Assembly (NCBI RefSeq): GCF_001969815.1
Contig: NZ_MRBK01000019.1
Location: 1 to 64,000 of the forward strand
Source of the DNA: Bacillus swezeyi
GTDB taxonomy: Bacteria > Bacillota > Bacilli > Bacillales > Bacillaceae
Length of the DNA: 64,000 bases
Direction of reading: 5' to 3'
The position numbers and the translations under genes are program-made. Under the pieces are notes generated by a model. That model did not search any database. It saw only the letters and a list, made by a program, of their open reading frames with translations, and was not told the origin of the DNA. This document shows, in pieces, positions 27,142 to 34,702 of this stretch; position 1 is the first letter of the stretch, and every line of letters begins with the position of its first letter.

Positions 27142-27294
27142 TCAAAGGACTATTTTCATGATCAGGCTGCCGGCCCATTTGAGACACACCAAGGCAGACT
27201 CGGAAATCGTGCATATTCCAAAAAAAGAATGGGATCGTTCCTCCAGTTTTCTATGTTTTCGATATTCATTTATGTCTTTTTCTTGTTCAGTCAT
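27142..27294 (-). CDS. Small protein of 50 residues
   Basis: ATG 27294 follows AAAGGAGATG with good spacing, and the frame runs 50 codons to TGA. The product starts with a charged stretch (MTEQEKDINEYRKHRKLEER) and ends in a hydrophobic-leaning segment (ICTISESALVCLKWAG). It lies 29 bases downstream of a membrane-protein gene and just before a terminator, so it is probably the last gene of that operon. No family is recognised. Confidence 0.5.
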   Translation of the reverse strand: MTEQEKDINEYRKHRKLEERSHSFFGICTISESALVCLKWAGSLIMKIVL

Positions 27295-27323
27295 TTTGCC
27301 CATCTCCTTTTGTAATGAACTCT

Positions 27324-27560
27324 TTAATAAAATTCAGTTGAAGATTTCAGGCAGCTGATGATCAGCGGCATTACGGCAATCACTGCCAAGATGAAAAGCA
27401 GGTTGTTTGATATCAAATGTACAAATGCAGTATTGATAATATAAAGGGCCAAAACCATTAAATAAAAAGACAGCCATATATAGCAGTATATCTTTTTATT
27501 GAATGGTTCTTTTAAGTAAATCAACAGAAATAATCCTGCCATTAAAACCAAGTAAGTCAT
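27324..27560 (-). CDS. Small membrane protein of 78 residues
   Basis: Three hydrophobic segments fill the protein: YLVLMAGLFLLIYL, YIWLSFYLMVLALYIINTAF and LLFILAVIAVMPLIISCL. It starts just after GGGAAATGTTAGGAA, 27 bases downstream of the YrvL-like gene. No family is recognised. Confidence 0.55.
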   Translation of the reverse strand: MTYLVLMAGLFLLIYLKEPFNKKIYCYIWLSFYLMVLALYIINTAFVHLISNNLLFILAVIAVMPLIISCLKSSTEFY

Positions 27561-27587
27561 TTCCTAACATTTCCCTCCGCTCTTGGC

Positions 27588-27998
27588 TTATTCTTCCGTT
27601 CTTCCCCTTTCTTTATTGTCCTCAAAAGCCAGCTGGATCACGAATAAAAACAAGCAGGCGATGATTTCGACATCCAGAGGGATGGTAATGCTGTCCATCA
27701 TTTCATCTGCAAGGTGAATCGAAAGCCAAGTAAAGAAGCATTCGATTGTAAAAGTGACGGCTTTTTGTCTGATCAGCAAACTGAGAAATTTTTCGGGAAT
27801 CTCAAAGGCCACACCGAGTACAAAGCTTAAGAGGATATACCAAAGCAGTGAAGCCGGTGATTCATATGTCACGCCGAAAATCGCGAAAAAGCCGGCAGCG
27901 CCGAAATAATAAGAGCCAAATAAGAGTGCGAAGACAAAGAGGATTAAAAGAAAGATTAAGGTAACTGCGATCATGTTTCCAAGTGTTTTTTTCATCAT
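27588..27998 (-). CDS. YrvL-like membrane protein
   Basis: The 136-residue protein has four membrane segments and an N-terminus (KKTLGNMIAVTLIFLLILFV) followed by a glycine/phenylalanine-rich second segment (GAAGFFAIFGVTYES), reminiscent of the YrvL regulatory membrane-protein family. A soluble Lys/Glu-rich tail (EDNKERGRTEE) ends it. The assignment rests on remembered resemblance only. It is the first gene of a three-gene minus-strand unit. Confidence 0.5.
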   Translation of the reverse strand: MMKKTLGNMIAVTLIFLLILFVFALLFGSYYFGAAGFFAIFGVTYESPASLLWYILLSFVLGVAFEIPEKFLSLLIRQKAVTFTIECFFTWLSIHLADEMMDSITIPLDVEIIACLFLFVIQLAFEDNKERGRTEE

Positions 27999-28128
27999 TC
28001 AGCATTCATTCCTAATCGTGCAGTATACATTTGATCATATCAAAAAAAGATCCAATTGTAATTTACAATTGTTAAGACTCCCGGTAAACTACTAAAAAAA
28101 CAGGAAGTCAGGAGAGAGAAAATAAGCC

Positions 28129-28758
28129 ATGAAGCGCGTTTTAACTGATCGATATGCAAGTTTTACAGAGCTGGCTGATCATGAAACCGAAGGAATCGAT
28201 TATACGGTATTTTCACGGGAATTAGAGAGCGGTCTCCTTGTAATGGCTCCGCATGGAGGAGGAATTGAGCCTGGCATCAGCGAAATTGTACGGGCTTTAA
28301 CTGAGGATTGTTCCGTTTATCTGCTCGAGGGGCTGAAAAGCTCAGGCAATAAAGGGCTTCACGTGACAAGTGCTCATTTTGATGATCCGCTTGCCATGCA
28401 AATGGCCGGGAGACATCAATACATATTGGCTTTTCACGGTTATGAGGAGCGCTCTCTTTGCCAGACGCTGATCGGCGGCACTGACCGAAAGCGCGCCCAG
28501 GTTTTTGCCGAGGCGCTTAGAAAGCAGGGTTTTTCTGCGGTGCTGCTGTCGGCCGGCGCTTGTCTTTCAGGAACGAATCCGGCAAGCATCAACAATCGGT
28601 GCAAAACGGGTTTAAGCGTACAATTTGAAATCAGCACAGCACAAAGAAAGGCGATGTTTGGCCGTTTCGGTTTAAAGGGAAGAGAAAACTCCAAAAATGA
28701 GGTGTTTTACCGTTATCTGAAAGCAGTCAGGGAAGGGGCGAAAAAAGCGTATGGATGA
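28129..28758 (+). CDS. yjqB: PghP/YjqB-type poly-gamma-glutamate hydrolase family protein
   Basis: The 209-residue protein has the zinc-binding motifs of the phage PghP family: VMAPHGGGIEPGISEIVRAL (about residue 40) and the later ILAFHGYEE (about residue 104). Phage PghP degrades the poly-gamma-glutamate capsule. B. subtilis carries the homologue yjqB beside xkdA at the left edge of PBSX, and the next gene here is also xkdA, so the context matches. The start follows AGGAGAGAG. A terminator follows directly. Capsule hydrolysis would suit host-surface access, but activity is inferred. Confidence 0.8.
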   Translation: MKRVLTDRYASFTELADHETEGIDYTVFSRELESGLLVMAPHGGGIEPGISEIVRALTEDCSVYLLEGLKSSGNKGLHVTSAHFDDPLAMQMAGRHQYILAFHGYEERSLCQTLIGGTDRKRAQVFAEALRKQGFSAVLLSAGACLSGTNPASINNRCKTGLSVQFEISTAQRKAMFGRFGLKGRENSKNEVFYRYLKAVREGAKKAYG

Positions 28759-28762
28759 GCGC

Positions 28763-28788
28763 AGCCGGCATTTTAAGCCGGCTGTTTT
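28763..28788 (+). terminator. Terminator of yjqB
   Basis: The stem AGCCGGC/GCCGGCT with a seven-base loop is followed by GTTTTTTC. Confidence 0.9.
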
Positions 28789-28801
28789 TTCTGTCACTTT
28801 T

Positions 28802-29467
28802 TCAGCAGATATGTTGCTTGTCTTTCAGCGGCAAAAAGCTGTTGAGCGCTTTTGGCAATGGAGTAAGGGCGTCGTGACTTTCTTTTATAGCGTGTGAGTT
28901 CATCTTCATCATGGCAGTCAAAGCCCTGTCTTCGGCTGCAATTTGGAGGCTGTCCGTCCATGCTTTATGGAACTCCATTCCGATCTGTCGCTTTTCAAAC
29001 AATTCGATTCGTTTGGAGGCAAACTCGTCTGTCACATGAAAAAGATCAGCAATCATTTTTACGGCATGACAGCGCAGCTGGGGAAAATCCAATTTTAAAA
29101 GCATGAAAGTCGGTACGCAAAAATGATACATAAATTGATTGGCTTGAAATTCCTGAAGCTCCCTAAACATTTGATTCATGTTCAGTTGATTTCCCGCGTG
29201 CTTTAATACATGGCAGAGTTCGTGTGCGAAGTCTTCCCATTGCTTTTTTCTTGACAGGCTGCTGTTGAGAATGATGCTGTACATGCCGTCATGCTTGATC
29301 ATCATGCTGTTCACATGTTCATAATGAATCCAAATATTTAAACTCGCCGCTATACGAGTCATATCGATTTGATGCGGCTCAGTGAAACCGAACTTTAGAT
29401 ACATATTTTTTACGTATTCTTCTAGGTGAGATAAATAAAATTCCAATAGAGACACCCTTTCGAACAA
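28802..29467 (-). CDS. xkdA: XkdA, ImmA/IrrE-type metallopeptidase of PBSX
   Basis: The 221-residue protein contains the zinc-protease motif HELCH in DFAHELCHVLKHAG (about residues 82-95), followed by LQEFQANQFMYHFCVP, whose Glu is the likely third ligand. ImmA-type proteases cleave the neighbouring phage repressor upon induction in ICEBs1 and related elements. Here it lies downstream of and in the same direction as xre, with which it is probably co-regulated. In B. subtilis PBSX the order is the same. Confidence 0.85.
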   Translation of the reverse strand: MFERVSLLEFYLSHLEEYVKNMYLKFGFTEPHQIDMTRIAASLNIWIHYEHVNSMMIKHDGMYSIILNSSLSRKKQWEDFAHELCHVLKHAGNQLNMNQMFRELQEFQANQFMYHFCVPTFMLLKLDFPQLRCHAVKMIADLFHVTDEFASKRIELFEKRQIGMEFHKAWTDSLQIAAEDRALTAMMKMNSHAIKESHDALTPLPKALNSFLPLKDKQHIC

Positions 29468-29635
29468 ATGTTCTGTTTTTGGCGGAAAGAAAAGCCCGGC
29501 AAAGGGGCTACTGATATATAATATATACGATGAGCAGCACCTTTAGCAAATCTTTCCCTTTTTTACATCATCTTAATTATTAAATCGGCGCTCATCAGGG
29601 AATGTTTAATGAAAAATTCCTTTTTTATCCGTTTT

Positions 29636-29977
29636 TTAATCTCCGGGTTTCCGCTTCTTCTCTTTTTCTTTTAAGTATTGAATAAATTCAATCGCCTGCT
29701 GTCTGCTTTCAGGGGAGAATTCCCGCATGTCCCGATACGCAATTTGAAGATCAGGATCATCAAGCATGTCTTGAAGAGATTTTTCCTTTTCGGCACCTGT
29801 CAGTAAATAGTCTATTGTCACTTTATAATAATCAGCCAGTTTTTTTAAGGTTTCATAGTCCGGCTCGCTTCTTCCGTTTTCATAGTGGGAATAGCGCGCT
29901 CTTGATACGCCGATCTGTTTTGCTACATCTTCCTGTGTCCGTTTTCCTCTCAGGCTTTTTAGTCTGCCTCCCAACAT
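29636..29977 (-). CDS. xre: Xre, PBSX repressor
   Basis: The start ATG 29977 is seven bases after GAGAGGT and gives 113 residues. The helix-turn-helix is at residues 8-60 ([20 protein letters not shown], then [20 protein letters not shown]), followed by an acidic-basic tail typical of Xre. It keeps the prophage silent by binding the repeated operators located just upstream and in the early region. Loss of repression after DNA damage would allow early transcription in the opposite direction. Confidence 0.9.
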   Translation of the reverse strand: MLGGRLKSLRGKRTQEDVAKQIGVSRARYSHYENGRSEPDYETLKKLADYYKVTIDYLLTGAEKEKSLQDMLDDPDLQIAYRDMREFSPESRQQAIEFIQYLKEKEKKRKPGD

Positions 29978-30021
29978 AGAATGACCTCTCTTCCTCATTC
30001 GGCATTATAATATCTATTATA

Positions 30022-30036
30022 GATACAAAATGTATC
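30022..30036. promoter_or_regulatory. Xre operator 1
   Basis: GATACAAAATGTATC, a palindrome with 6-base arms, lies in the xre promoter region. It has the form described for B. subtilis Xre sites and recurs three more times, exactly or nearly, at 30079, 30115 and 30355. Confidence 0.8.
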
Positions 30037-30073
30037 GAAATAAACAAATGATAAAAAAAGTATCAAAAAAGTG

Positions 30074-30102
30074 TTGATGATAAGAAGTGTATCATTTATA
30101 AT
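30074..30102 (+). promoter_or_regulatory. Prophage early promoter overlapping Xre operator 2
   Basis: TTGATG, a 17-base spacer and TATAAT form a strong sigma-A promoter. Between the two hexamers lies GATAAGAAGTGTATC (30079-30093), a 12 of 15 match to the Xre operator, so repressor binding would block polymerase directly. Confidence 0.8.
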
Positions 30103-30114
30103 CATAGTCAGACA

Positions 30115-30129
30115 GATACCAATTGTATC
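30115..30129. promoter_or_regulatory. Xre operator 3
   Basis: GATACCAATTGTATC lies just downstream of the early promoter and before the first early gene. It differs slightly from operator 1 in the centre. Confidence 0.75.
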
Positions 30130-30150
30130 ATAAGCGGAGGAGTGGGGCAT

Positions 30151-30372
30151 TTGCGAAAACGTTTAATTGAAGAGCGGTCAAGGAAGGGATGGACTCAAAA
30201 GCAGGTTTCCGAACGATTGGGGATTTCTGAGGTGTATGTTCGCAAAATCGAAAAGGGAGCGCGAAATCCGGGCAGAGAAACGATGCTGAAGTTTGAAACG
30301 CTCTATTCCGTTCCAGACCGCGAGCTTTTTCCCGATCTTTTTCAGGTCATTTTTGATACAAAATGTATCTAA
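30151..30372 (+). CDS. Small helix-turn-helix protein, early prophage gene
   Basis: TTG 30151 is eight bases after GGAGGAG; the in-frame GTG at 30142 touches that site and is less likely. The 73-residue product is essentially one Xre-type helix-turn-helix (GWTQKQVSERLGISEVYVRK, then IEKGARNPGRETMLKFETLY). It is the first gene behind the Xre-controlled early promoter and may be a second regulator of the switch. Its 3' end contains operator 4. Confidence 0.8.
   Translation: MRKRLIEERSRKGWTQKQVSERLGISEVYVRKIEKGARNPGRETMLKFETLYSVPDRELFPDLFQVIFDTKCI
30355..30369. promoter_or_regulatory. Xre operator 4
   Basis: GATACAAAATGTATC, identical to operator 1, sits within the last codons of the small helix-turn-helix gene and 32 bases before xkdB. 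It may act as a roadblock or support looping with the upstream sites. Confidence 0.75.
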
Positions 30373-30400
30373 TATAAATCCATACGAAAGAAGGCAGATC

Positions 30401-30703
30401 ATGAACCTCGAACATCCGATCATTACACAAATTCGGGCATACGGCTATCCAAAGGAGGCAGCAGAGCGAAAAACGATGCGAAAAGCATCAGGATCACCAG
30501 GACAGGAAGGGGAACACAGCATGGAGACGGTTGATATTTCATACAGCAATGACCGGTTCGATCAATGGAGGCTTGGCAAAGCGGGCGGCTCCATCTCATT
30601 TACAAAAGACGGATTGCCTGTATTTCGATTTGAAAACAAAGATCAATATGAACGATACCTGAAGCTGAACGCTTGCCGCAAAAGGGAGGAGGGAGTTGAA
30701 TGA
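30401..30703 (+). CDS. xkdB: XkdB-like early prophage protein
   Basis: The 100-residue protein begins MNLEHPIITQIRAYGYPKEA behind AAAGAAGG. Its second half (SNDRFDQWRLGKAGGSISFT, ending in KLNACRKREEGVE) has no known catalytic motif. It occupies the xkdB position between the small regulator and xkdC and overlaps the xkdC start by four bases. The function is unknown; the name follows position and the N-terminus. Confidence 0.7.
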   Translation: MNLEHPIITQIRAYGYPKEAAERKTMRKASGSPGQEGEHSMETVDISYSNDRFDQWRLGKAGGSISFTKDGLPVFRFENKDQYERYLKLNACRKREEGVE

Positions 30704-31542
30704 TGAACACATCCAGTCCTATCCAGTCTGAAAACAGCTATCCGTTCTCGATTTACTCAGGTTTGTTAACTTCCGGCCATTTTGAAAAAATCGGCAGTGC
30801 TCTCTGGCTGTTTTTATGGTGTATCAGTTCAACGACGAAAGAAGTAGAACGGGATGGTGTGACATGGGGGATCGTCCTCGGACATAAGCCGCTGAAAGCA
30901 TCAGAACTCGCGGACGTGTTTGGCGTAAATGAAAAAACAGTCAGGAGATGGCTCTCCCAGCTTGAGCGGAATGGCTACATTGCTGTGGCGAGAGCCCCTT
31001 ACGGCTTCGTTCTGTCTGTCAGACATTCGAAAAAATTCGTCAATCAATCAAAGCCCGGATATGTCCATTCACAGATCAAAGAACGGACAAATGCATCTGA
31101 TTGTAAGGACAAACTTGTCCAAGCTAATAAAGATATTACACAGATCAAAACAAAAAATAATCAAATTGAGGCGATAGCAGAACGTTTTGCAGCACTCAGG
31201 TCTCTGCAGGAAGACAGGCTTGTCCATCCTTCGCCAAGGGACTATCAAGCCATCGCCCGGATTGTCGCCCGCGGAGTGTCACTTTCGCAAACAATCAAAT
31301 GGCTTGAACAATGCTTCCTAGAGTATGAAGGCCGGCGAAGAAGCAAACAAGAAACGATCAAGGTCTTCAGCTACTGTGAAAAATACATGCTGGACCGTCT
31401 GGCAGAGCTGGAAACCAGGAAAGAGTCAAGGAGGGGAAACAATGGCCAAACGAACTATCGACGAGGTTATGAAAGAACTGAGAAACAGAAGGCGTTTATC
31501 ACAGACGGACAAAGCGGACGAATCCGCCGAAAAACGGTATGA
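30700..31542 (+). CDS. xkdC: XkdC, replication-initiator-like HTH protein
   Basis: The 280-residue protein has a winged-helix DNA-binding region (ASELADVFGVNEKTVRRWLS, about residues 65-85) and a C-terminal helical part with SPRDYQAIARIVARGVSLSQ, resembling DnaD-like phage initiation proteins. It overlaps xkdB by an ATGA and xkdD by about 100 bases. With XkdD it probably loads the host helicase for prophage DNA replication, although PBSX itself packages host DNA. Confidence 0.8.
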   Translation: MMNTSSPIQSENSYPFSIYSGLLTSGHFEKIGSALWLFLWCISSTTKEVERDGVTWGIVLGHKPLKASELADVFGVNEKTVRRWLSQLERNGYIAVARAPYGFVLSVRHSKKFVNQSKPGYVHSQIKERTNASDCKDKLVQANKDITQIKTKNNQIEAIAERFAALRSLQEDRLVHPSPRDYQAIARIVARGVSLSQTIKWLEQCFLEYEGRRRSKQETIKVFSYCEKYMLDRLAELETRKESRRGNNGQTNYRRGYERTEKQKAFITDGQSGRIRRKTV

Positions 31543-32242
31543 ATGTCCTAAGTGTAAAGACGAGCTCGGGTATATCGAACAGCGCGGAAATACAGAAGTA
31601 TGGGTGGCATGCGCCTGCAGGGAGCGGCGCAGAGCGCAAAAGCTTTTAAAGTCAAGCGAAATCACCGAAGCATTTAAAAACTTGAGCTTTGAAAATTTTA
31701 AGACCGCTGGCAAGCATCAGTCTGTAAAAGACGCCTATGAATGCGCACTTGAATATGGACAAGTTTATCCGGACATTCAGAAATGCCGCAGAAACAGCAT
31801 TGCGCTCTTAGGGCGGCCTGGGTCGGGCAAAACCCATTTGCTTACGGCGGCAGCCAATGATCTGATGAGGAGGCTGTTTGTGCCGGTGCTGTATTTTCCT
31901 TTTGTCGAGGGCTTCAATGATTTAAAACAGGATTTTGCTTTGCTTGAGGAAAAACTGAACAGGATGAAGCAAATTGAGGTTCTATTTCTCGATGATCTGT
32001 TTAAGCCGGTTGGCGGAAAGCCGCGGGCAACGGAATGGCAGATTGAACAAACATATGCCGTCATCAATTACAGGTATTTGAATCACAAGCCGATTCTGCT
32101 TTCAAGCGAGCTGGATGTAGAAGAAATCGTCGCGATTGATGAAGCGCTCGGAACGAGGATTGTAGAAATGTGCCAGGATTTTCTCGTTATCCTGAAAGGG
32201 AACTCTTTCGACATCAATCATAGACTGGAGGGAATGCTTTGA
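31442..32242 (+). CDS. xkdD: XkdD, DnaC/DnaI-like AAA+ helicase loader
   Basis: ATG 31442 follows GGAGGGGAAACA and gives 266 residues; the frame is open further upstream but without a better start. An N-terminal zinc-binding-like set (YECPKCKDELGY, VACAC) precedes the ATPase core with Walker A (LLGRPGSGKTHLLTAAA, about residue 122) and Walker B (VLFLDDLF, about residue 182). The layout is that of DnaI/DnaC helicase loaders. It begins inside the end of xkdC in another frame. Confidence 0.85.
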   Translation: MAKRTIDEVMKELRNRRRLSQTDKADESAEKRYECPKCKDELGYIEQRGNTEVWVACACRERRRAQKLLKSSEITEAFKNLSFENFKTAGKHQSVKDAYECALEYGQVYPDIQKCRRNSIALLGRPGSGKTHLLTAAANDLMRRLFVPVLYFPFVEGFNDLKQDFALLEEKLNRMKQIEVLFLDDLFKPVGGKPRATEWQIEQTYAVINYRYLNHKPILLSSELDVEEIVAIDEALGTRIVEMCQDFLVILKGNSFDINHRLEGML

Positions 32243-32412
32243 TGTGCCGTCTATGCAAAGGCCGGCAATCGGTTCAACAGGATGCCGGCTTCGGAGTTGT
32301 TTTCAGCGCCTGTCCAAACTGCCGCGGTAAAAGCGGTGATTTGACAGAGACGATCAAAGATCTTGAAGCATTGATTTTAAAAATGAAAGCAAGGGTGAAG
32401 CAGGGTGCTTAA
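32242..32412 (+). CDS. Small zinc-ribbon-like protein of 56 residues
   Basis: ATG 32242 overlaps the xkdD stop by one base (TGATG). The product has two CxxC pairs (MCRLCKGRQ and SACPNCRGK) about 20 residues apart, suggesting one bound zinc, then a helical tail. Such small zinc ribbons are common in phage early operons. No specific function can be given. Confidence 0.65.
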   Translation: MCRLCKGRQSVQQDAGFGVVFSACPNCRGKSGDLTETIKDLEALILKMKARVKQGA

Positions 32413-32500
32413 ATCTCTATACGCGCTGATTCTCATTTTACTGACAGCGGCAAAAAGAGAGGCGCAAATTAAAAAATGGCATCAAGATGACGGAAAGTGA
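32405..32500 (+). CDS. Very small protein of 31 residues with hydrophobic start
   Basis: GTG 32405 overlaps the previous gene and the frame ends exactly where the next begins. The product is MLKSLYALILILLTAAKREA plus a basic/polar tail: one short membrane-like helix. Translational coupling is possible, but there is little independent support. Confidence 0.35.
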   Translation: MLKSLYALILILLTAAKREAQIKKWHQDDGK

Positions 32501-32511
32501 GGAAGAAAAGA

Positions 32512-32889
32512 ATGGAAAAAGAAGTCGGGACGTACAGCCCATTACCATGGCGCGTCGTCAGAACAAATTCGGACTTATACATTTATTCAGCATACAGCAA
32601 ACTCGAGAAAAAGCGGTTCCCGTATTCAAACGGGAGGGTCATTGCAAAAGTCGCTGATTACACCGCGTTTTCACAGGAAAAAAATGCTCAGCTCATCGCA
32701 GCAGCACCGGAGCTGCTGATCGCAGCAAAACTTGCGCTCGCCTACTTGAATCGAAAGGGGCCGGGTGATGCCGCTTCGGTTGAATATAAACTGAAGCATA
32801 TATTAAGTAAAGTCATCGCCAAGGCGGAAGAACATGAAGCAGATACAGCCGAAAAGGGGGAATACAGATGCAACACCCGACACAAATAA
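32512..32889 (+). CDS. Phage protein of 125 residues, early operon
   Basis: ATG 32512 follows GAGGAAG. The product contains LIAAAPELLIAAKLALAYLN, a helix-rich motif common to many small phage and prophage proteins of unknown function, and a mixed N-terminal strand region (SPLPWRVVRTNSDLYIYS). It overlaps xtrA by 22 bases. Confidence 0.7.
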   Translation: MEKEVGTYSPLPWRVVRTNSDLYIYSAYSKLEKKRFPYSNGRVIAKVADYTAFSQEKNAQLIAAAPELLIAAKLALAYLNRKGPGDAASVEYKLKHILSKVIAKAEEHEADTAEKGEYRCNTRHK

Positions 32890-33074
32890 AAGCCATTCAC
32901 GATACAACCGTCGGAAGCCGAATCACAGAGGGAAAGGTGACGGTGATCGTACTTGACGGAATCAACGGAACGGCATGGCAGACCGAAGCACCTGAGCATG
33001 GGAAAACTGTTGTTGAAACGAGAAAAGGAGATCTGGCAAGACTCGATTTTGAAATCGGATATAAGCTCAGCTGA
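32868..33074 (+). CDS. xtrA: XtrA, PBSX early protein
   Basis: The 68-residue product (MQHPTQIKAIHDTTVGSRIT, with VTVIVLDGINGTAWQTEAPE) matches XtrA in length and in its place directly before xpf. It is a small mostly beta protein without known activity. ATG 32868 follows AAAAGGGGG. Confidence 0.8.
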   Translation: MQHPTQIKAIHDTTVGSRITEGKVTVIVLDGINGTAWQTEAPEHGKTVVETRKGDLARLDFEIGYKLS

Positions 33075-33114
33075 TTCCCCTTAAAAATCAATATGTCCAA
33101 GACGGAAAGCCTGC

Positions 33115-33167
33115 GGACACTGATCAGAATGCACAAATCATTGTGCAGCTGATTGGTGTCCTTTTTT
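33115..33167 (+). terminator. Long hairpin terminator between xtrA and xpf
   Basis: GGACAC (33115-33120) pairs with GTGTCC (33156-33161), followed by six T. Inner arms (TGATCAGAATGCACAA against TTGTGCAGCTGATTG) extend the stem. It should limit early transcription from entering the sigma factor gene. Confidence 0.7.
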
Positions 33168-33196
33168 GATTTCGAAAATACGGAGGTCAACAAAAA

Positions 33197-33688
33197 ATGG
33201 AAGACTTACTTTTTGAATACAAAAGATCATTGAAAGAGACGAAAAATCTTTATCAGCCTTATCAAGATGAAAGCGGACTGACAGCGGAACAGCTGAAAGA
33301 TAAAAAACTGATCAGAAGCATGATCACCGATTTGGAATATGTCATCGAATGGCTTGAGAACGGCAGAGAACCTGGAATCAGACGAGCCATTGACAGGCGG
33401 GATTCTTATAAACGGATGCTGATCAAAGACCCGCGGATTATCGATACTTTTTCAGAAGGTATTGCATTTGAACCGGCGCAGGAAGTATCGGCGTTTGATA
33501 AAGCGCGGATTGAAGCGGCCCTTTCCGTTCTTACGGCAAGGGAAAAGGAAATTTTCATTTTAAATAAGGTGGAGCAGTTTTCTTATGAGCGTATTGCCGC
33601 CATGCTGGGCATCAAAAAATCAACCGTGCAGACCAATGTCAAACGGGCGCAAACGAAAATAGCGAAGCAAATGACAACAGCCTCTTAA
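33197..33688 (+). CDS. xpf: Xpf, PBSX late-gene sigma factor
   Basis: The 163-residue protein ends in a sigma region 4 helix-turn-helix: LTAREKEIFILNKVEQFSYE then RIAAMLGIKKSTVQTNVKRA (about residues 113-155). Region 2 is not obvious, as in other Xpf-like positive control factors. In PBSX Xpf directs RNA polymerase to the late promoter ahead of the terminase and structural genes, and it lies in exactly that place here. A strong terminator precedes it and another follows it. Confidence 0.9.
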   Translation: MEDLLFEYKRSLKETKNLYQPYQDESGLTAEQLKDKKLIRSMITDLEYVIEWLENGREPGIRRAIDRRDSYKRMLIKDPRIIDTFSEGIAFEPAQEVSAFDKARIEAALSVLTAREKEIFILNKVEQFSYERIAAMLGIKKSTVQTNVKRAQTKIAKQMTTAS

Positions 33689-33690
33689 TT

Positions 33691-33716
33691 GTTTGATTTA
33701 AAAAAATCAAACTTTT
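33691..33716 (+). terminator. Terminator of xpf
   Basis: GTTTGATTT/AAATCAAAC with a four-base loop, followed by TTTTG, starts three bases after the xpf stop. The 180 bases from here to xtmA should contain the Xpf-dependent late promoter, which I cannot pinpoint. Confidence 0.75.
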
Positions 33717-33895
33717 GTCATACGTTTGCCACCTATAAGTGAAAAGAGAAAAACATAAATATTCATCTGCTGTTTGCAGCCGTGAACAAAGGAGCATATA
33801 CAAGATCCTAAAAAGCAGTCGTTTCGGCAGAGTTTTAGATCATACGAATGGACTGTAAAATATAACAGGCTGAAAGAAAGGCGGTGAGACCTGCG

Positions 33896-34702
33896 ATGCC
33901 AAGGCCTAGAGATCCAAAAAGAGATGAAGCATACAAGCTCTACCAAAAATATGAAGGGAATATCACAAATCGCGCCATCGCCAGTGAGCTTGGGGTTTCG
34001 AATCAAAAAATCAGCGCCTGGAAAATCCGCGACCGCTGGAAGGAAGCCGTAAACGGAAGTCAAAATGGCAAGGGAAAACCTGTCGGCCTCATTTATAATG
34101 AAGGGCTGAATGAACGACAGAGATTGTTTTGCATTTACTATGTCAAAAGCTTTAATGCCACCCAAGCCGCCGTAAAAGCGGGATATTCTCCCGCAAGCGC
34201 CCATGTGACAGGCTGCCGGCTCCTTAAAAACGAAAAGGTGGCGGACGAAATCAGGCGCATCAAAAAAGATATGGTAGGTGAGATTTTCGTAGAGGCGATG
34301 GACGTCCTTCACGTCTATGTGAAAATTGCGTTTGCAGATATGACGGATTATGTGACATTCGGCAAGAAAGAAGTGCAAGCAGTCGGAAAGTCAGGACCGC
34401 TCTTTGACGAAGAAAATAAACCCATTATGAAAGAGGTCAGCTTTGTCGATGTCAAACATTCCGATTTTGTCGACGGCACAGTGATCACAGAAGCAAAGCT
34501 GGGCAAAGAAGGTATTGCGATCAAGCTGGCCGACAAGATGAAGGCGCTGGACAAGCTGTCACAATACTTTGACCTGTTTCCGGATTCATTTAAACGGAAA
34601 ATCGAAAAAGAAAAGCTGAAGCTCGCCAGACAAAAAACGGAAAAGGACGCACAAGACGGTGCTGTTGAAGTGTTGATCACCCGAAAAGGTGATTCGGCTT
34701 GA
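33896..34702 (+). CDS. xtmA: Terminase small subunit XtmA
   Basis: The 268-residue protein opens with a helix-turn-helix for DNA recognition ([20 protein letters not shown], about residues 24-43) and has the terminase_2 region ([20 protein letters not shown], then [20 protein letters not shown]). It would recognise DNA for packaging. The start ATG 33896 follows GGCGGTGA; an in-frame GTG at 33884 is possible. It overlaps xtmB by four bases. Confidence 0.9.
   Translation: MPRPRDPKRDEAYKLYQKYEGNITNRAIASELGVSNQKISAWKIRDRWKEAVNGSQNGKGKPVGLIYNEGLNERQRLFCIYYVKSFNATQAAVKAGYSPASAHVTGCRLLKNEKVADEIRRIKKDMVGEIFVEAMDVLHVYVKIAFADMTDYVTFGKKEVQAVGKSGPLFDEENKPIMKEVSFVDVKHSDFVDGTVITEAKLGKEGIAIKLADKMKALDKLSQYFDLFPDSFKRKIEKEKLKLARQKTEKDAQDGAVEVLITRKGDSA

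Noticed and set aside
27158..27358. Plus-strand 66-codon frame opposite the small genes
   Set aside because: No ribosome site, and it overlaps the better supported minus-strand 50-codon gene.
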